Shown here one piece after another: positions 49,544 through 60,367 of a DNA stretch of 64,000 nt. Within the stretch, counting starts at the first letter, position 1. Each line of letters opens with the position of its first letter. The notes below the pieces were generated by a model. That model searched no databases and was not told the DNA's origin. It saw only the letters and a list, made by a program, of their open reading frames with translations. The DNA comes from Kitagawia praeruptora. Taxonomy: Eukaryota > Streptophyta > Magnoliopsida > Apiales > Apiaceae. The translations under genes were made by a program, and so were the position numbers. The stretch covers positions 75,449,501 to 75,513,500 of the forward strand of contig CM075344.1 of the NCBI GenBank assembly GCA_037693485.1, given 5' to 3'.

Positions 49544-50157
49544 TGTTAGGTCGAATACACAATATATATATAATCAAGTACTGTATGAGTAAATAACAAG
49601 TACACACGTTTTAGTACTTAAAACTGTTTGGAATTAATAATTCCTCTCTCAGTGATGTAAAATATCACAGAGAGCTGCTTAGGTTACAATGAATGATATT
49701 CGTTCATGATAGATACCCTTCTAGGGTTAACCTAACTGTATTTATAAGATATACAGCTACATACAATCGTTAATTGATTCTCCTAAAATTAAGCTATACA
49801 ATTGATATCAATTACGATTGCTACACGTCTTCTAAGTCAACTCAATCTCTTTGACAGATATCCAATCTTCAAAGATATTTCTTCCATATTAATCTTGAAT
49901 TATTCTTTAACCTTTGTTGACTTGTAGACGCTTCCAGTAGACAGACTTTAGTAAACTCTGTTGCTCTCCTAGACAGCAGTGTTTGCGCTTCCTTGTGTTC
50001 AGCTAGCAGTGTTTACGCTTTTCTTCTGTCAGCGTTTGCGCTTCCAGCTATCAGCGTATACTCAAACTCTGCTACGACTGCTTTCAATAACAAGTTAAAC
50101 TCTTTTTACCTGTAACACTTAAACACTGACATTAAATCACATCAATTATATCTAACA
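49544..50157 (-). repeat. 5' LTR of E3
   Basis: 614 bp, matching 37580-38193 with four substitutions counted by eye. TATA box on the minus strand at about 49739-49746. Followed on the right by GAGGA and the resumed E1 env-like frame. Confidence 0.95.
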
Positions 50158-50720
50158 GAGGATTCACTAGTTTTTACTAGAGACACTATGCCTGTGTCAA
50201 CTACTAGTGTAACTCATCCCACTTCTGTGGAGACACCAGTAGTAGAGTCAATCCATCTGGTTGCAGAAGTTGCATCTGTAACTGAGGAGTCTAGCTTGCC
50301 TAGCTCTAGCTCTGACTTCATGTCACAATGGCTGAAGCCTGTGCAACATGACAGTGCTTCAGGATCAGGGTTTGTTCCACAACAATTGACGGTTAAAGTA
50401 CTTCAAAGCTTAATCGTGGATCAGATCCTTGAGTTCACAAAGATTGCTCAAAACCTTCTCACTGCAAATCTGCCCAATCCTGACTATGAAGCTATTCTCC
50501 TATGCCACAGAGATGATGTGGAGCTATAGAAGGCAAAGATAATAGATGATTCTGAGAGAGATGGCAATGTAGATGCCTGGCTACAAGGAAAATTTGATAT
50601 TCCTCTCTCAGACAGTCTCCAGTACCTCAGAGAAGAGTACATCACTTCACTAGGGTCCAATGCCAAATCTCTCACCCCTAGTGATGTGTATGAAGTAGTG
50701 AATGACAGCTACAAGGGCAT
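50158..50720 (+). pseudogene. E1 env-like ORF, second segment (cut by E4)
   Basis: After the duplicated GAGGA, the E1 env-like frame resumes (DSLVFTRDTMPVSTT) through a Ser/Thr/Val-rich region into VLQSLIVDQILEFTKIAQN. TAG at 50527-50529 interrupts it, with the same frame clearly continuing afterwards (AWLQGKFDIPLSDSLQYLRE, DVYEVVNDSYKG) up to GGCAT at 50716-50720, the E4 target. It continues at 60368. Confidence 0.8.
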
Positions 50721-53522
50721 TGTGACGCCCCCAAATCCGAGGTCAGAGATTCAGGTCATCACATCACCATCCAACCATATCATACCTGTATTAACTTTAC
50801 AACTCAACAATACATCCATCCAGACCTCAATCTTACGCACATACAAGTTAGAGCCTCAGAAACGATAATCAAAAGTAACACTAAATATTACAATTCATCT
50901 GTACAATCCAGAATCTTACGCACTTCCACTTATACAACTACACTTGAAGACAAGTCTTACTATTACAGTTGAAAACCTATCAGACTTACTCTGTAGTATT
51001 TTTCAGGAACTAAATCATCTCCGGGGTAAATCTCCCACTCCTCTTCTGCTGGTGCGGAGTTAACCGACCAAATTCTTCTCTTTCTGAAAAGTTTTTTATA
51101 AAGCAAGAATGAGCTACATAATGCTCAGCAAGTTCACCATTTTGAAAAATAATAAAGTGGTTTATTTTGAAAACGTTCCCAACTGTATGGGTATATATCT
51201 CAGATTACAAAACATAACTTGACAATATATATGTCCGAGTTTGAATAAAACATTTATACTCACTAAGGAGCTTTAAGAATAACCTATGAATCCTTTATAA
51301 GGTTCTCATTTCAATATATCTCAAGTTTGAAAATATATACGTATGAGTATATCAGTTTCGGCAAACACTCTATGGTTAACATAATGTACAGGGATGCATT
51401 GATGCAAAACCTCTTTCCTTCCATTAGCTTAGAAGGTTTCTCATTCAAAAACATTTCATTCTTTGAAATAATTGCAAGAGTGCACTAACACGTGCCAATC
51501 TCTATAGAAAATCTTGCAGTTCTAGATACTGCACGATGTTAATATTTTTCTTATCAAAAACCACACTATCGGCAACTTGGCACTTAGGCCCAAGAAGCAG
51601 TGTTTGAGTATTTTTCCAAAGTGGAGGATGGGACTTGAAGAAAACATAAAAACCTGACAGGGATTGACGATGATCAGTCGCCACATCCAAGTCCAATAAT
51701 CCGCGGGTCTTCTCTACCGGTAGAAGGATAGAAACTACATCCGTAACTATCCTCGGGTGAAAACTACATCCGTAATCACCCTCGATGAAAACTACATCCG
51801 TAATCATCCTTCGGCAACACCTGGGCCGGAATAATAATTGATGGACCGCCTGGCTCACGGCCGCTTACACATCCCGGGAATCGTTCGTCAACGATTCCCA
51901 CACCTGCCAGAGTCCCCTTTTTCTTTTCTTTTCAAAAATCATTTTGATAGAAAATTCGAGTAGTTGAAGTTCGACCTCAGTCGACCGATAATTCTTGAAA
52001 AACGTACGAGAAGCAAAACCTGACCGGGGGTTTTTGAAAATGTTTTGGGTTCGAAATAGTTCGAGTTTGAAAATGCTAAAGGTATCTTGGATTAGTTTTG
52101 TCTTTAAAATAATGAACAATAATTAATAAATGATATTTTGAGATTTAATATAAACAATTAATAAAATAATTATTTAATTAAAATAAGCTTTCAATCCAAG
52201 ATAGATATTTTTGAGTATTTTTAACAACGTAAAAATAATAAATACTTAAGTATACGATACTTCCCGAATGACTCTTCGGGTTTTCGAAGTCTAATCACGA
52301 TACAATAATATACCGCTCCCCGGTCAATAGTATATTTGGACCGCTACCACCTCTATTGCTAGAGTCGCTGTCCGAAGAAAACACTTTCATTCTAAATTCA
52401 TATTTTAATCCAATTCTTTTTGGGTAGCCTTCACCACTGCATTTACTAGCTTCTCTAATTTTTCCATGATCCCACATATTTTTTTAGGGGTTTAAACAAG
52501 GTTCACAAGGGAGTCACTTAGTGCAGTCCGGAATCCAGAAACACAATTTACTTCTCCGGCCATAACTTAAATTCTATACATCACCTAGTCATGAACCTTA
52601 CATTTCCAGAAACTACATTCAATTATCTTTCCAACAATATATGGTAGGACCTCAGGGGACAAGATTTGAGGGTTCAAAACCAAGTTACAAGACAGGTCAA
52701 TGTTCCTGGAAAAACTCAGCAAGCATGTAGCACTTAGATCAACCAATTTTCTCAATTCCACAACGCAACCAACACTTAATTCACTTAGTTCATGCTTTAT
52801 ATCACTCATGGAGATACATATACTATCCACAATCATAAAAATCACAATCACAACATCAAAACTCAAGATCCATGTCATCCACTACTTATACCACCATGAT
52901 TATCAATATGACACATGGATCTACTACCAAACACTATAAACACTACATGACCAAAAGGGTTTGTGATTTTTATACCTTCTTGAGCACCTAGGAGCCTTGG
53001 ATGAGCCTTACAAAACTCAATAACACCTTGAATGGTCTCCTACAACCCTTACAATCCAAGATCTAAAAGAAAAACCAACCATGGTTACTATTCACAATAT
53101 CTATTATAATTAATATCTTGAAATTGGATGGATGAAATGGCTTGAAACTCTTAACATACCTTGCTTAGATGATGGTGAGGGCCTAGGAATTATATCTTGG
53201 TTTATGAGTGATGGGAAATGGGGGAGGAAGAATTTTCTTCTTCCTTTTGTGTTCTTGGCCGAGAGCTCCTTGGAAGGGGGGGGGGAGTGTTTTTGATTTT
53301 TTTTGTGTTTGTTTGTTTGGTGAATAATTGTGTTAAAAGGTGTTGGGTGATACATAATGTGTATGTATAGGCAAGGTACTAGCATAGGTATGGTCATATG
53401 TACTACTTGTCTCCTCTTTTTGAAAAGCAAGGTAACTAGTTACTATTCATGTTTGCTTTTCCTAACTACTTAGTTGCATGGGACTTGCATGCAATACCAC
53501 TCCTTGTATCATTATTCTCCCA
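50721..53522 (-). repeat. 3' LTR of E4, truncated
   Basis: Matches 56690-59984 with two losses. About 507 bp, corresponding to roughly 58356-58862 of the other LTR, is missing; the junction shares a TTCA microhomology near 52398. The terminal 383 bp (59985-60367 of the other LTR) is also missing, so the start of U3 and the polypurine tract are gone. A short tandem repeat of about 27 bp, AAAACTACATCCGTAATCATCC with variants, occurs about three times at 51728-51808. Confidence 0.85.
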
Positions 53523-56500
53523 ATAAACTTGATTAGGTGGTAATCTCGAAGGATCATTGGGATATATCCATGCATCCATTTGCTATTAGGGGCCTTTTAA
53601 ACTTTATGTCTCGCTATGTGCATCAATCCCTTTTAGCTAAGTAAAGCTTCACATTCTTGCCACGATATTTCTTCCTTTCTTGTCCATCTCACTTCCATGT
53701 TAGTTTCCTCTAAGGATATGTCTTACATCGCAATCGATTTGAATTTCTTGGATCAGGAAAAGGCTTGGTAACTCCAGAATTCATTACTATAACATCCTGA
53801 CAACGGTTGGTAGGAACGTACTCCCAACCACCTCATCATTTCCTATAACTTTCCTCACACTAATATTAAAGGTCTTGTGTTATGCCCCGACATGTTATTT
53901 CTACTTTAATAATTACTCGGCATAACGCTCTGGCTACACAATTACAACATTTGGTTTTTTTTTTCATCTCATATTGGTGCAACGGTTCACAATTGTACCT
54001 CCCGTTCACCCTAGAGTAATGACTTTTGAAAGGAATGGTTTCAAAATAACAAGGTCCAATAGATAATTTCAATAATAATTCTACATTGGATGTTCCAAGA
54101 ATGTTGATGGTTCCAAATACTAGGAGTTTCGATTTTTTTCGGAGATGTAAGGATGGACAGAAAGAATACAACAAGGTTTATTCCTTCATGTCCTGATAAT
54201 TCTGTAATGTGATATCATAGAGAATGTTGCACGAGGGCAATGATTGTTGGATACAAAAGTCATAAAGATGGTCTTTATACGATTCTTACATCTGGTGAAT
54301 ACTTTTCCTCTTGAAAAATAGAGGATCTAAAAAGTCCAATTGATAAAGGTCAACCGATCGAAAGCAATTATACCCTATGACAATAAAAAATGAAGCAGTT
54401 ACTCATTCAAGTAATCTATGGTTTCAAATGAATCTTCATTATATGAATGAAAGAATAAAATATTCAAGTGATATATAGTCTGATACGAAGATGGGTAAGA
54501 GTTCAAGTCGAGTGGGCGACCTCACTAGGTCTCAATCAAGTTATTCGTCAAAACTTTCATCATCATACTTTACCACATGTAAAATGCATTGCGGAATGAA
54601 TTAAATTGGGAGTTGGACCAGTGGAACAATAACTAGTCCTTTTCAAGAAACACTAGCAACTAGCGAGACAAAATTTGCTAGTTCACCTGTTTGAGACATC
54701 ACCACTAGCTAGGACAATTAGCTAGGTGTTCTTCACAACATTACAATTTTGACTAGTTAGAACAATCAACTAGTCATTCATATTGACATATCGACTAGCC
54801 AGTTTCAATTGGCTAGAACGGAATTTCAACATCGTAGCCACTGAAGAAACTTTAGGCTACTCGGACAACGAATGGAAATAAGAAGTTATTAAGTTTGAAA
54901 AAGAAAACTATAAAATCTGAAGAGAATGTTCTAGGTATCGGAACAATCGATAACCTCTCATCAAATATTACCTACCAGTGAAACGGTCCACCCAAGGGTG
55001 CCTCCGTACACATGCTTTATCAGATCTTATAGTAGAATGAAATTCAGAATACTAGTATCAAAATGATATCCTTACTATGATTTCAATGTACGACGCACAA
55101 TCTCATTTTGAATAGAAGAAAGGATTCATGAGGAATATCTGGATGTTAGATCATCCCTGTTCTCAACAAGTTGATAAATATTTATGGGCTCGACTGAAGA
55201 GTGCAAGTATGAAAGAAGTAGTCAAATATCAATATTCGTTTAGGAATATTCATTGATTAATTAAGGAAACAATTGTTGAACATTCCTTGGATAATTGAAA
55301 GGAAGTGTAAATAGTCTTGAGCAGAACGAAATAATTATAAACTTCAAATAGAATACTCGGGGATCAAATAAGATACTTTGGATGAGTCCCGGTTTAGAGA
55401 AAGTATATCACTGGTGGTTATTCCACAAGTTTGAAGTAGAAGGCTAGAAGGGTTACCTGATATAAACTAAATCGAGGTAACATGGTTAGTGAATAGTTTA
55501 AAATGAAGTAGTGCACCAGCCGGTAGTTACCAAAGTAAGTTAATAATCATTCTTGCATCTCATTATCACCATTAAGAGGGTAACTCCATCTCTTCGTCTT
55601 CTTAATACAAGACACCAACTAGTGCGTCTCTCAATCATCATCTTAAAGTCAATTATCGAGTTAGGGTTTCACAAATATATCTATCATTTCCGTGCTTTAT
55701 CTTAAAGACCAAGCTTCACATCATTCCGGGGACACCTGCTAAGTCCATAGGGTCCTACTTCATGCCTTTCGACATGAATCACAAGTGGCCAGTTCCCCCT
55801 GGGAACAGATCAAAGAGACCTCTCAGGGATCTCAGTGCAGTCCATAGGTTCAGTGGCGGGTGTGTGCATGTGAACCTATACCAAAAATATTGAGGTCTAC
55901 AATACATATATACGTAGTCCCTGCTAACATCTCCATCAAAGGATCCCACTCTAGACCCGTTGGTCTTTTCTTTTGGTAGACTCTAAGATCACTGTATCGC
56001 TCGTTGCAACCATATTCAACTTCTCTTGAGTCCCTTTGTTAATCCCACTTGTTTGTTCTCTAAGTTGAACTACCAAGCTCTAGCGTCCGAATCATGCGTG
56101 GAATTATCTAGCACGCTCGTCTTATGATAACATTCTCGTATAACACATGTAAAATTCGCCACCAAGGGTAATGAAATCCACAACGACATAGTAACCACCT
56201 TTCAGGTAAACCCGTTACTTATCGAAAATCGGATCTTATAGCCAAAGTAAAAGACTTTCATTATTCCAAGTACTAAGTACCCTTAAATATGTAGGGAAGT
56301 CTAAACTTCTTGATTCTTAAAATGCCGCCTCCTAAACTGTGGAGGACTATGGGCCACAAAATTTATGCCAGCCTAGTCATCCGGTTATATTGGCAATATC
56401 GCCTCTACCTCAGCTGCTCTTGAGATTTCGCTCTGCTTTCAACATTATTACTTATGATAGGTCATGTACGACTCTCAAACCTCTATTCATCATTCTGAAG

Positions 56501-56689
56501 GTCTCTAAGGATTCTATCGACCCTAGTATAATACCTCCAGTAACACTCCAGCCCATTCTACTCACCGGTACCTCTTTCGGAAGTCAAATAATAAGTTTAC
56601 TACGATCTCGTATGTCATTCTCCTACTTAGACTTAACTCTCAACACTCTCGTTTCTGAGTACTGTAACTTATCTCTCTGATACCATTTC
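53523..56689 (-). other. E4 interior; no recognised coding region
   Basis: About 3.2 kb between the LTRs. Neither strand has a frame with recognisable gag, protease, RT, RNase H or integrase motifs; only short open frames occur. Near 54625-54820 ACTAG/CTAGT words recur many times. The PBS (TGGTATCAGAGAGAT, minus strand, about 56671-56685) sits at its right end, four bases inside the 5' LTR. Confidence 0.6.
54625..54820. repeat. CTAGT/ACTAG word cluster inside E4
   Basis: In about 200 bp the palindromic core CTAG appears roughly a dozen times (AACTAGTCC, CACTAGCAAC, ACTAGCTAGG, GACTAGTTAG, CGACTAGCC and others), far above expectation for this AT-rich sequence. No coding or structural role is known. 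Confidence 0.6.
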
Positions 56690-59600
56690 TGTGACGCCCC
56701 CAAATCCGAGGTTAGAGATTCAGGTCGTCACATCACCATCCAACCATATCATACCTGTATTAACTTTACAACTCAACAATACATCCATCCAGACCTCAAT
56801 CTTACGCACATACAAGTTAGAGCCTCAGAAACGATAATCAAAAGTAACACTAAATAGTACAATCCAGAATCTTACGCACTTCCACTTATACAACTACACT
56901 TGAAGACAAGTCTTACTATTACAGTTGACAACCTATCAGACTTACTCTGTAGTATTTTTCAGGAACTAAATCATCTCCGGGGTAAATCTCCCACTCCTCT
57001 TCTGCTGGTGCGGAGTTAACCGACCAAATTCTTCTCTTTCTGAAAAGTTTTTATAAAGCAAGAATGAGCTACATAATGCTCAGCAAGTTCACCATTTTGA
57101 AAAATAATAAAGTGGTTTATTTTGAAAACGTTCCCAACTGTATGTGTATATATCTCAGATTACAAAACATAACTCGACAATATATATGTCCGAGTTTGAA
57201 TAAAACATTTATACTCACTAAGGAGCTTTAAGAATAACCTATGAATCCTTTATAAGGTTCTCATTTCAATATATCTCAAGTTTGAAAATATATACGTATG
57301 AGTATATCAGTTTCGGCAAACACTCTACGGTTAACATAATGTACAGGGATGCATTGATGCAAAACCTCTTTCCTTCCATTAGCTTAGAAGGTTTCTCATT
57401 CAAAAACATTTCATTCTTTGAAATAATTGCAAGAGTGCACTAACACGTGCCAATCTCTATAGAAAATCTTGCAGTTCTAGGTACTGCACGATGTTAATAT
57501 TTTTCTTATCAAAAACCACACTATCGGCAACTTGGCACTTAGGACCAAGAAGCAGTGTTTGAGTATTTTTCCAAAGTGGAGGATGAGACTTGAAGAAAAC
57601 ATAAAAACCTGACAGGGATTGACGATGATCAGTCGCCACATCCAAGTCCAATAATCCGCGGGTCTTCTCTACCGGTAGAAGGATAGAAACTACATCCGTA
57701 ACTATCCTCGGGTGAAAACTACATCCGTAATCATCCTCGATAAAAACTACATCCGTAATCATCCTTCGGCAACACCTGGGTCGGAATAATAATTGATGGA
57801 CCGCCTGGCTCACGGCTGCTTACACATCCCAGGAATCGTTCGTCAACGATTCCCACACCTGCCAGAGTCCCCTTTTTCTTTTCTTTTCAAAAATCATTTT
57901 GATAGAAAATTCGAGTAGTTGAAGTTCGACCTCAGTCGACCGATAATTCTTGAAAAACGTACGAGAAGCAACACCTGACCGGGGGTTTTTGAAAATGTTT
58001 TGGGTTCGAAATAGTTCGAGTTTGAAAACGCTAAAGGTATCTTGGATTAGTTTTGTCTTTAAAATAATGAACAATAATTAATAAATGATATTTTGAGATT
58101 TAATATAAACAATTAATAAAATAATTATTTAATTAAAATAAGCTTTTAATCCAAGATAGATATTTTTGAGTATTTTTAACAACGTAAAAATAATAAATAC
58201 TTAAGTATACGATACTTCCCGAATGACTCTTCGGGTTTTCGAAGTTTAATCATGATACAATAATATACCGCTCCCCGGTCAATAGTATATTTGGACCGCT
58301 ACCACCTCTATTGCTAGAGTCGCTGTCCGAAGAATACACTTTCATTCTAAGTTCAAGGGTGTACAAACACATATGCATATATCTCAAACTTCAACATAAT
58401 CTCGTAAAGCATAAGCATATAATACGTTTGGAAGCTATAAACACAACAGTGAAAATCCTTATATAAGTTTCGAAAATTAAACTTGCATAGGTAGAATCAG
58501 GAATCTAATATTTTGAAAATAAATGCTTGGGGTTGGAAAACTTGCCTTGGGAAGGTTGGGGTGGTCGAGCTCGCGACGTGGAATGAAGATCTATACATAA
58601 TCAGTATTCGTACGTTAGTACCTTAACAATACCTTTTATTCACAAGCTTTTTAGAGAATACAAACTAACTTAATGACTCCGTCCTATGACTCTCTAACCC
58701 TCCTATAGGTCCATGCCCTCACTCGATTACGCTCGTCACTTATTCGACTTAATTTAGTTACCACATTCGAATCATAACCATTACCCCTAGAATTATGCTC
58801 CACTAATGACTTTTTCCCCTTGCGCAAAATTTACTCTAGCATTTTTATAAAATTCAAGATTTCATATTTTAATCCAATTCTTTTTGGGTAGCCTTCACCA
58901 CTGCATTTAATAGCTTCTCTAATATTTCCATGATCCCACATATTTGTTTAGGGGTTTAAACAAGGTTCACAAGGGGGTCACTTAGTGCAGTCCGGAATCC
59001 AGAAACACAATTTACTTCTCCGGCCATAACTTAAAATCTATACATCACCTAGTCATGAACCTTACATTTCCAGAAACTACATTCAATTATCTTTGCAACA
59101 ATATATGGTAGGACCTCAGGGGACAAGATTTGAGGGTTCAAAACCAAGTTACAAGACAGGTCAATGTTCCTGGAAAAACTCAGCAAGCATGTAGCACTTA
59201 GATCAACCAATTTTCTCAATTCCACAACACAACCAACACTTAATTCACTTAGTTCATGCTTTATATCACTCATGGAGATACATATACTATCCACAATCAT
59301 AAAAATCACAATCACAACATCAAAACTCAAGATCCATGTCATCCACTACTTATACCACCATGATTATCAATATGACACATGGATCTACTACCAAACACTA
59401 TAAACACTACATGACCAAAAGGGTTTGTGATTTTTATACCTTCTTGAGCACCTAGGAGCCTTGGATGAGCCTTACAAAACTCAATAACACCTTGAATGGT
59501 CTCCTACAACCCTTACAATCCAAGATCTAAAAGAAAAACCAACCATGGTTACTATTCACAATATCTATTATAATTAATATCTTGAAATTGGATGGATGAA

Positions 59601-60367
59601 ATGGCTTGAAACTCTTAACATACCTTGCTTAGATGATGGTGAGGGCCTAGGAATTATATCTTGGTTTATGAGTAATGGGAAATGGGGGAGGAAGAATTTT
59701 CTTCTTCCTTTTGTGTTCTTGGCCGAGAGCTCCTTGGAAGGGGGGGGAGTGTTTTTGATTTTTTTTATGTTTGTTTGTTTGGTGAATAATTGTGTTAAAA
59801 GGTGTTGGGTGATACATAATGTGTATGTATAGGCAAGGTACTAGCATAGGTATGGTCATATGTACTACTTGTCTCCTCTTTTTGAAAAGCAAGGTAACTA
59901 GTTACTATTCATGTTTGCTTTTCCTAACTACTTAGTTGCATGGGACTTGCATGCAATACCACTCCTTGTATCATTATTCTCCCACCAATGCTTGTCACTT
60001 AATCTTTAATTCGTATCGTATCTTAATTAATTTCTCGTAATAATATTTTGTCGCGTAGAGACTTCCATTGTAATTCCTTAAGTACTTAATTGTGTAAATT
60101 CCTCGAATACCCATAACTCCTCGTCATAATTCCTAATAAATCTTTTAATACTCTAATCATTCTCAAATCCCAAGTTTTATAAATCTTACTAACAATAAGA
60201 CTCTTGCCTTCAACAACCTTCTCTTTATCTTACATGGTGAATGTAACAACATAATTTCTTTGACAATCAATTCCATTAAACAACAGGGATGACTAAAAAG
60301 GTTTCAAATTGACAATGTCATATGATATTATATAAAAGAAAATATTACAAAAATTAGGATTCTTACA
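56690..60367 (-). repeat. 5' LTR of E4, full length
   Basis: 3678 bp. Reference copy for the truncated left LTR. Contains the same roughly 27-bp tandem repeat (about 57685-57765), a segment absent from the left copy (about 58356-58862) and the 383-bp terminal part missing on the left. Open frames inside it recur identically in the left LTR and are not taken as genes. Confidence 0.9.

Larger units (their letters stand above)
37580..50157 (-). mobile_element. E3: Ty1/copia Sirevirus-type element nested in the E1 env-like ORF
   Basis: A 12.6-kb element in minus orientation with 614-bp LTRs (37580-38193 and 49544-50157), TGTTAG...CTAACA ends and perfect GAGGA duplications (37575-37579 and 50158-50162). 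In element order: PBS, gag (49480-47288), pol (47247-43921), spacer, env-like ORF (41945-38350), PPT, LTR. By eye the LTRs differ at 4 of 614 positions, about 0.65%. Gag is intact, pol has two nonsense codons, env has one frameshift. It is the best preserved of the three. Confidence 0.95.
50721..60367 (-). mobile_element. E4: large-LTR, non-coding LTR retrotransposon (chromovirus-like ends), minus orientation
   Basis: Flanked by perfect GGCAT duplications (50716-50720 and 60368-60372). Outer ends are TGTGACGCCC on the left and TTCTTACA on the right. The full-length LTR is 56690-60367 (3.68 kb) and the left LTR is truncated (50721-53522). The PBS lies left of the right LTR on the minus strand, giving the orientation. 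An LTR ending GGGGGCGTCACA followed by a TGGTATCAGAGA primer site is typical of plant Tekay/Del-type chromoviruses, but no gag, RT, integrase or chromodomain was found in the 3.2-kb interior. It is a non-autonomous or deletion derivative. LTR divergence is roughly 1% by eye. Confidence 0.8.

Noticed and set aside
50721..60367. Large direct duplication (about 2.8 kb) that could be read as a segmental or gene duplication
   Set aside because: Copies start TGTGACG, lie at the ends of one TSD-flanked unit and adjoin a PBS; they are LTRs. Repeated open frames inside them are shadows.
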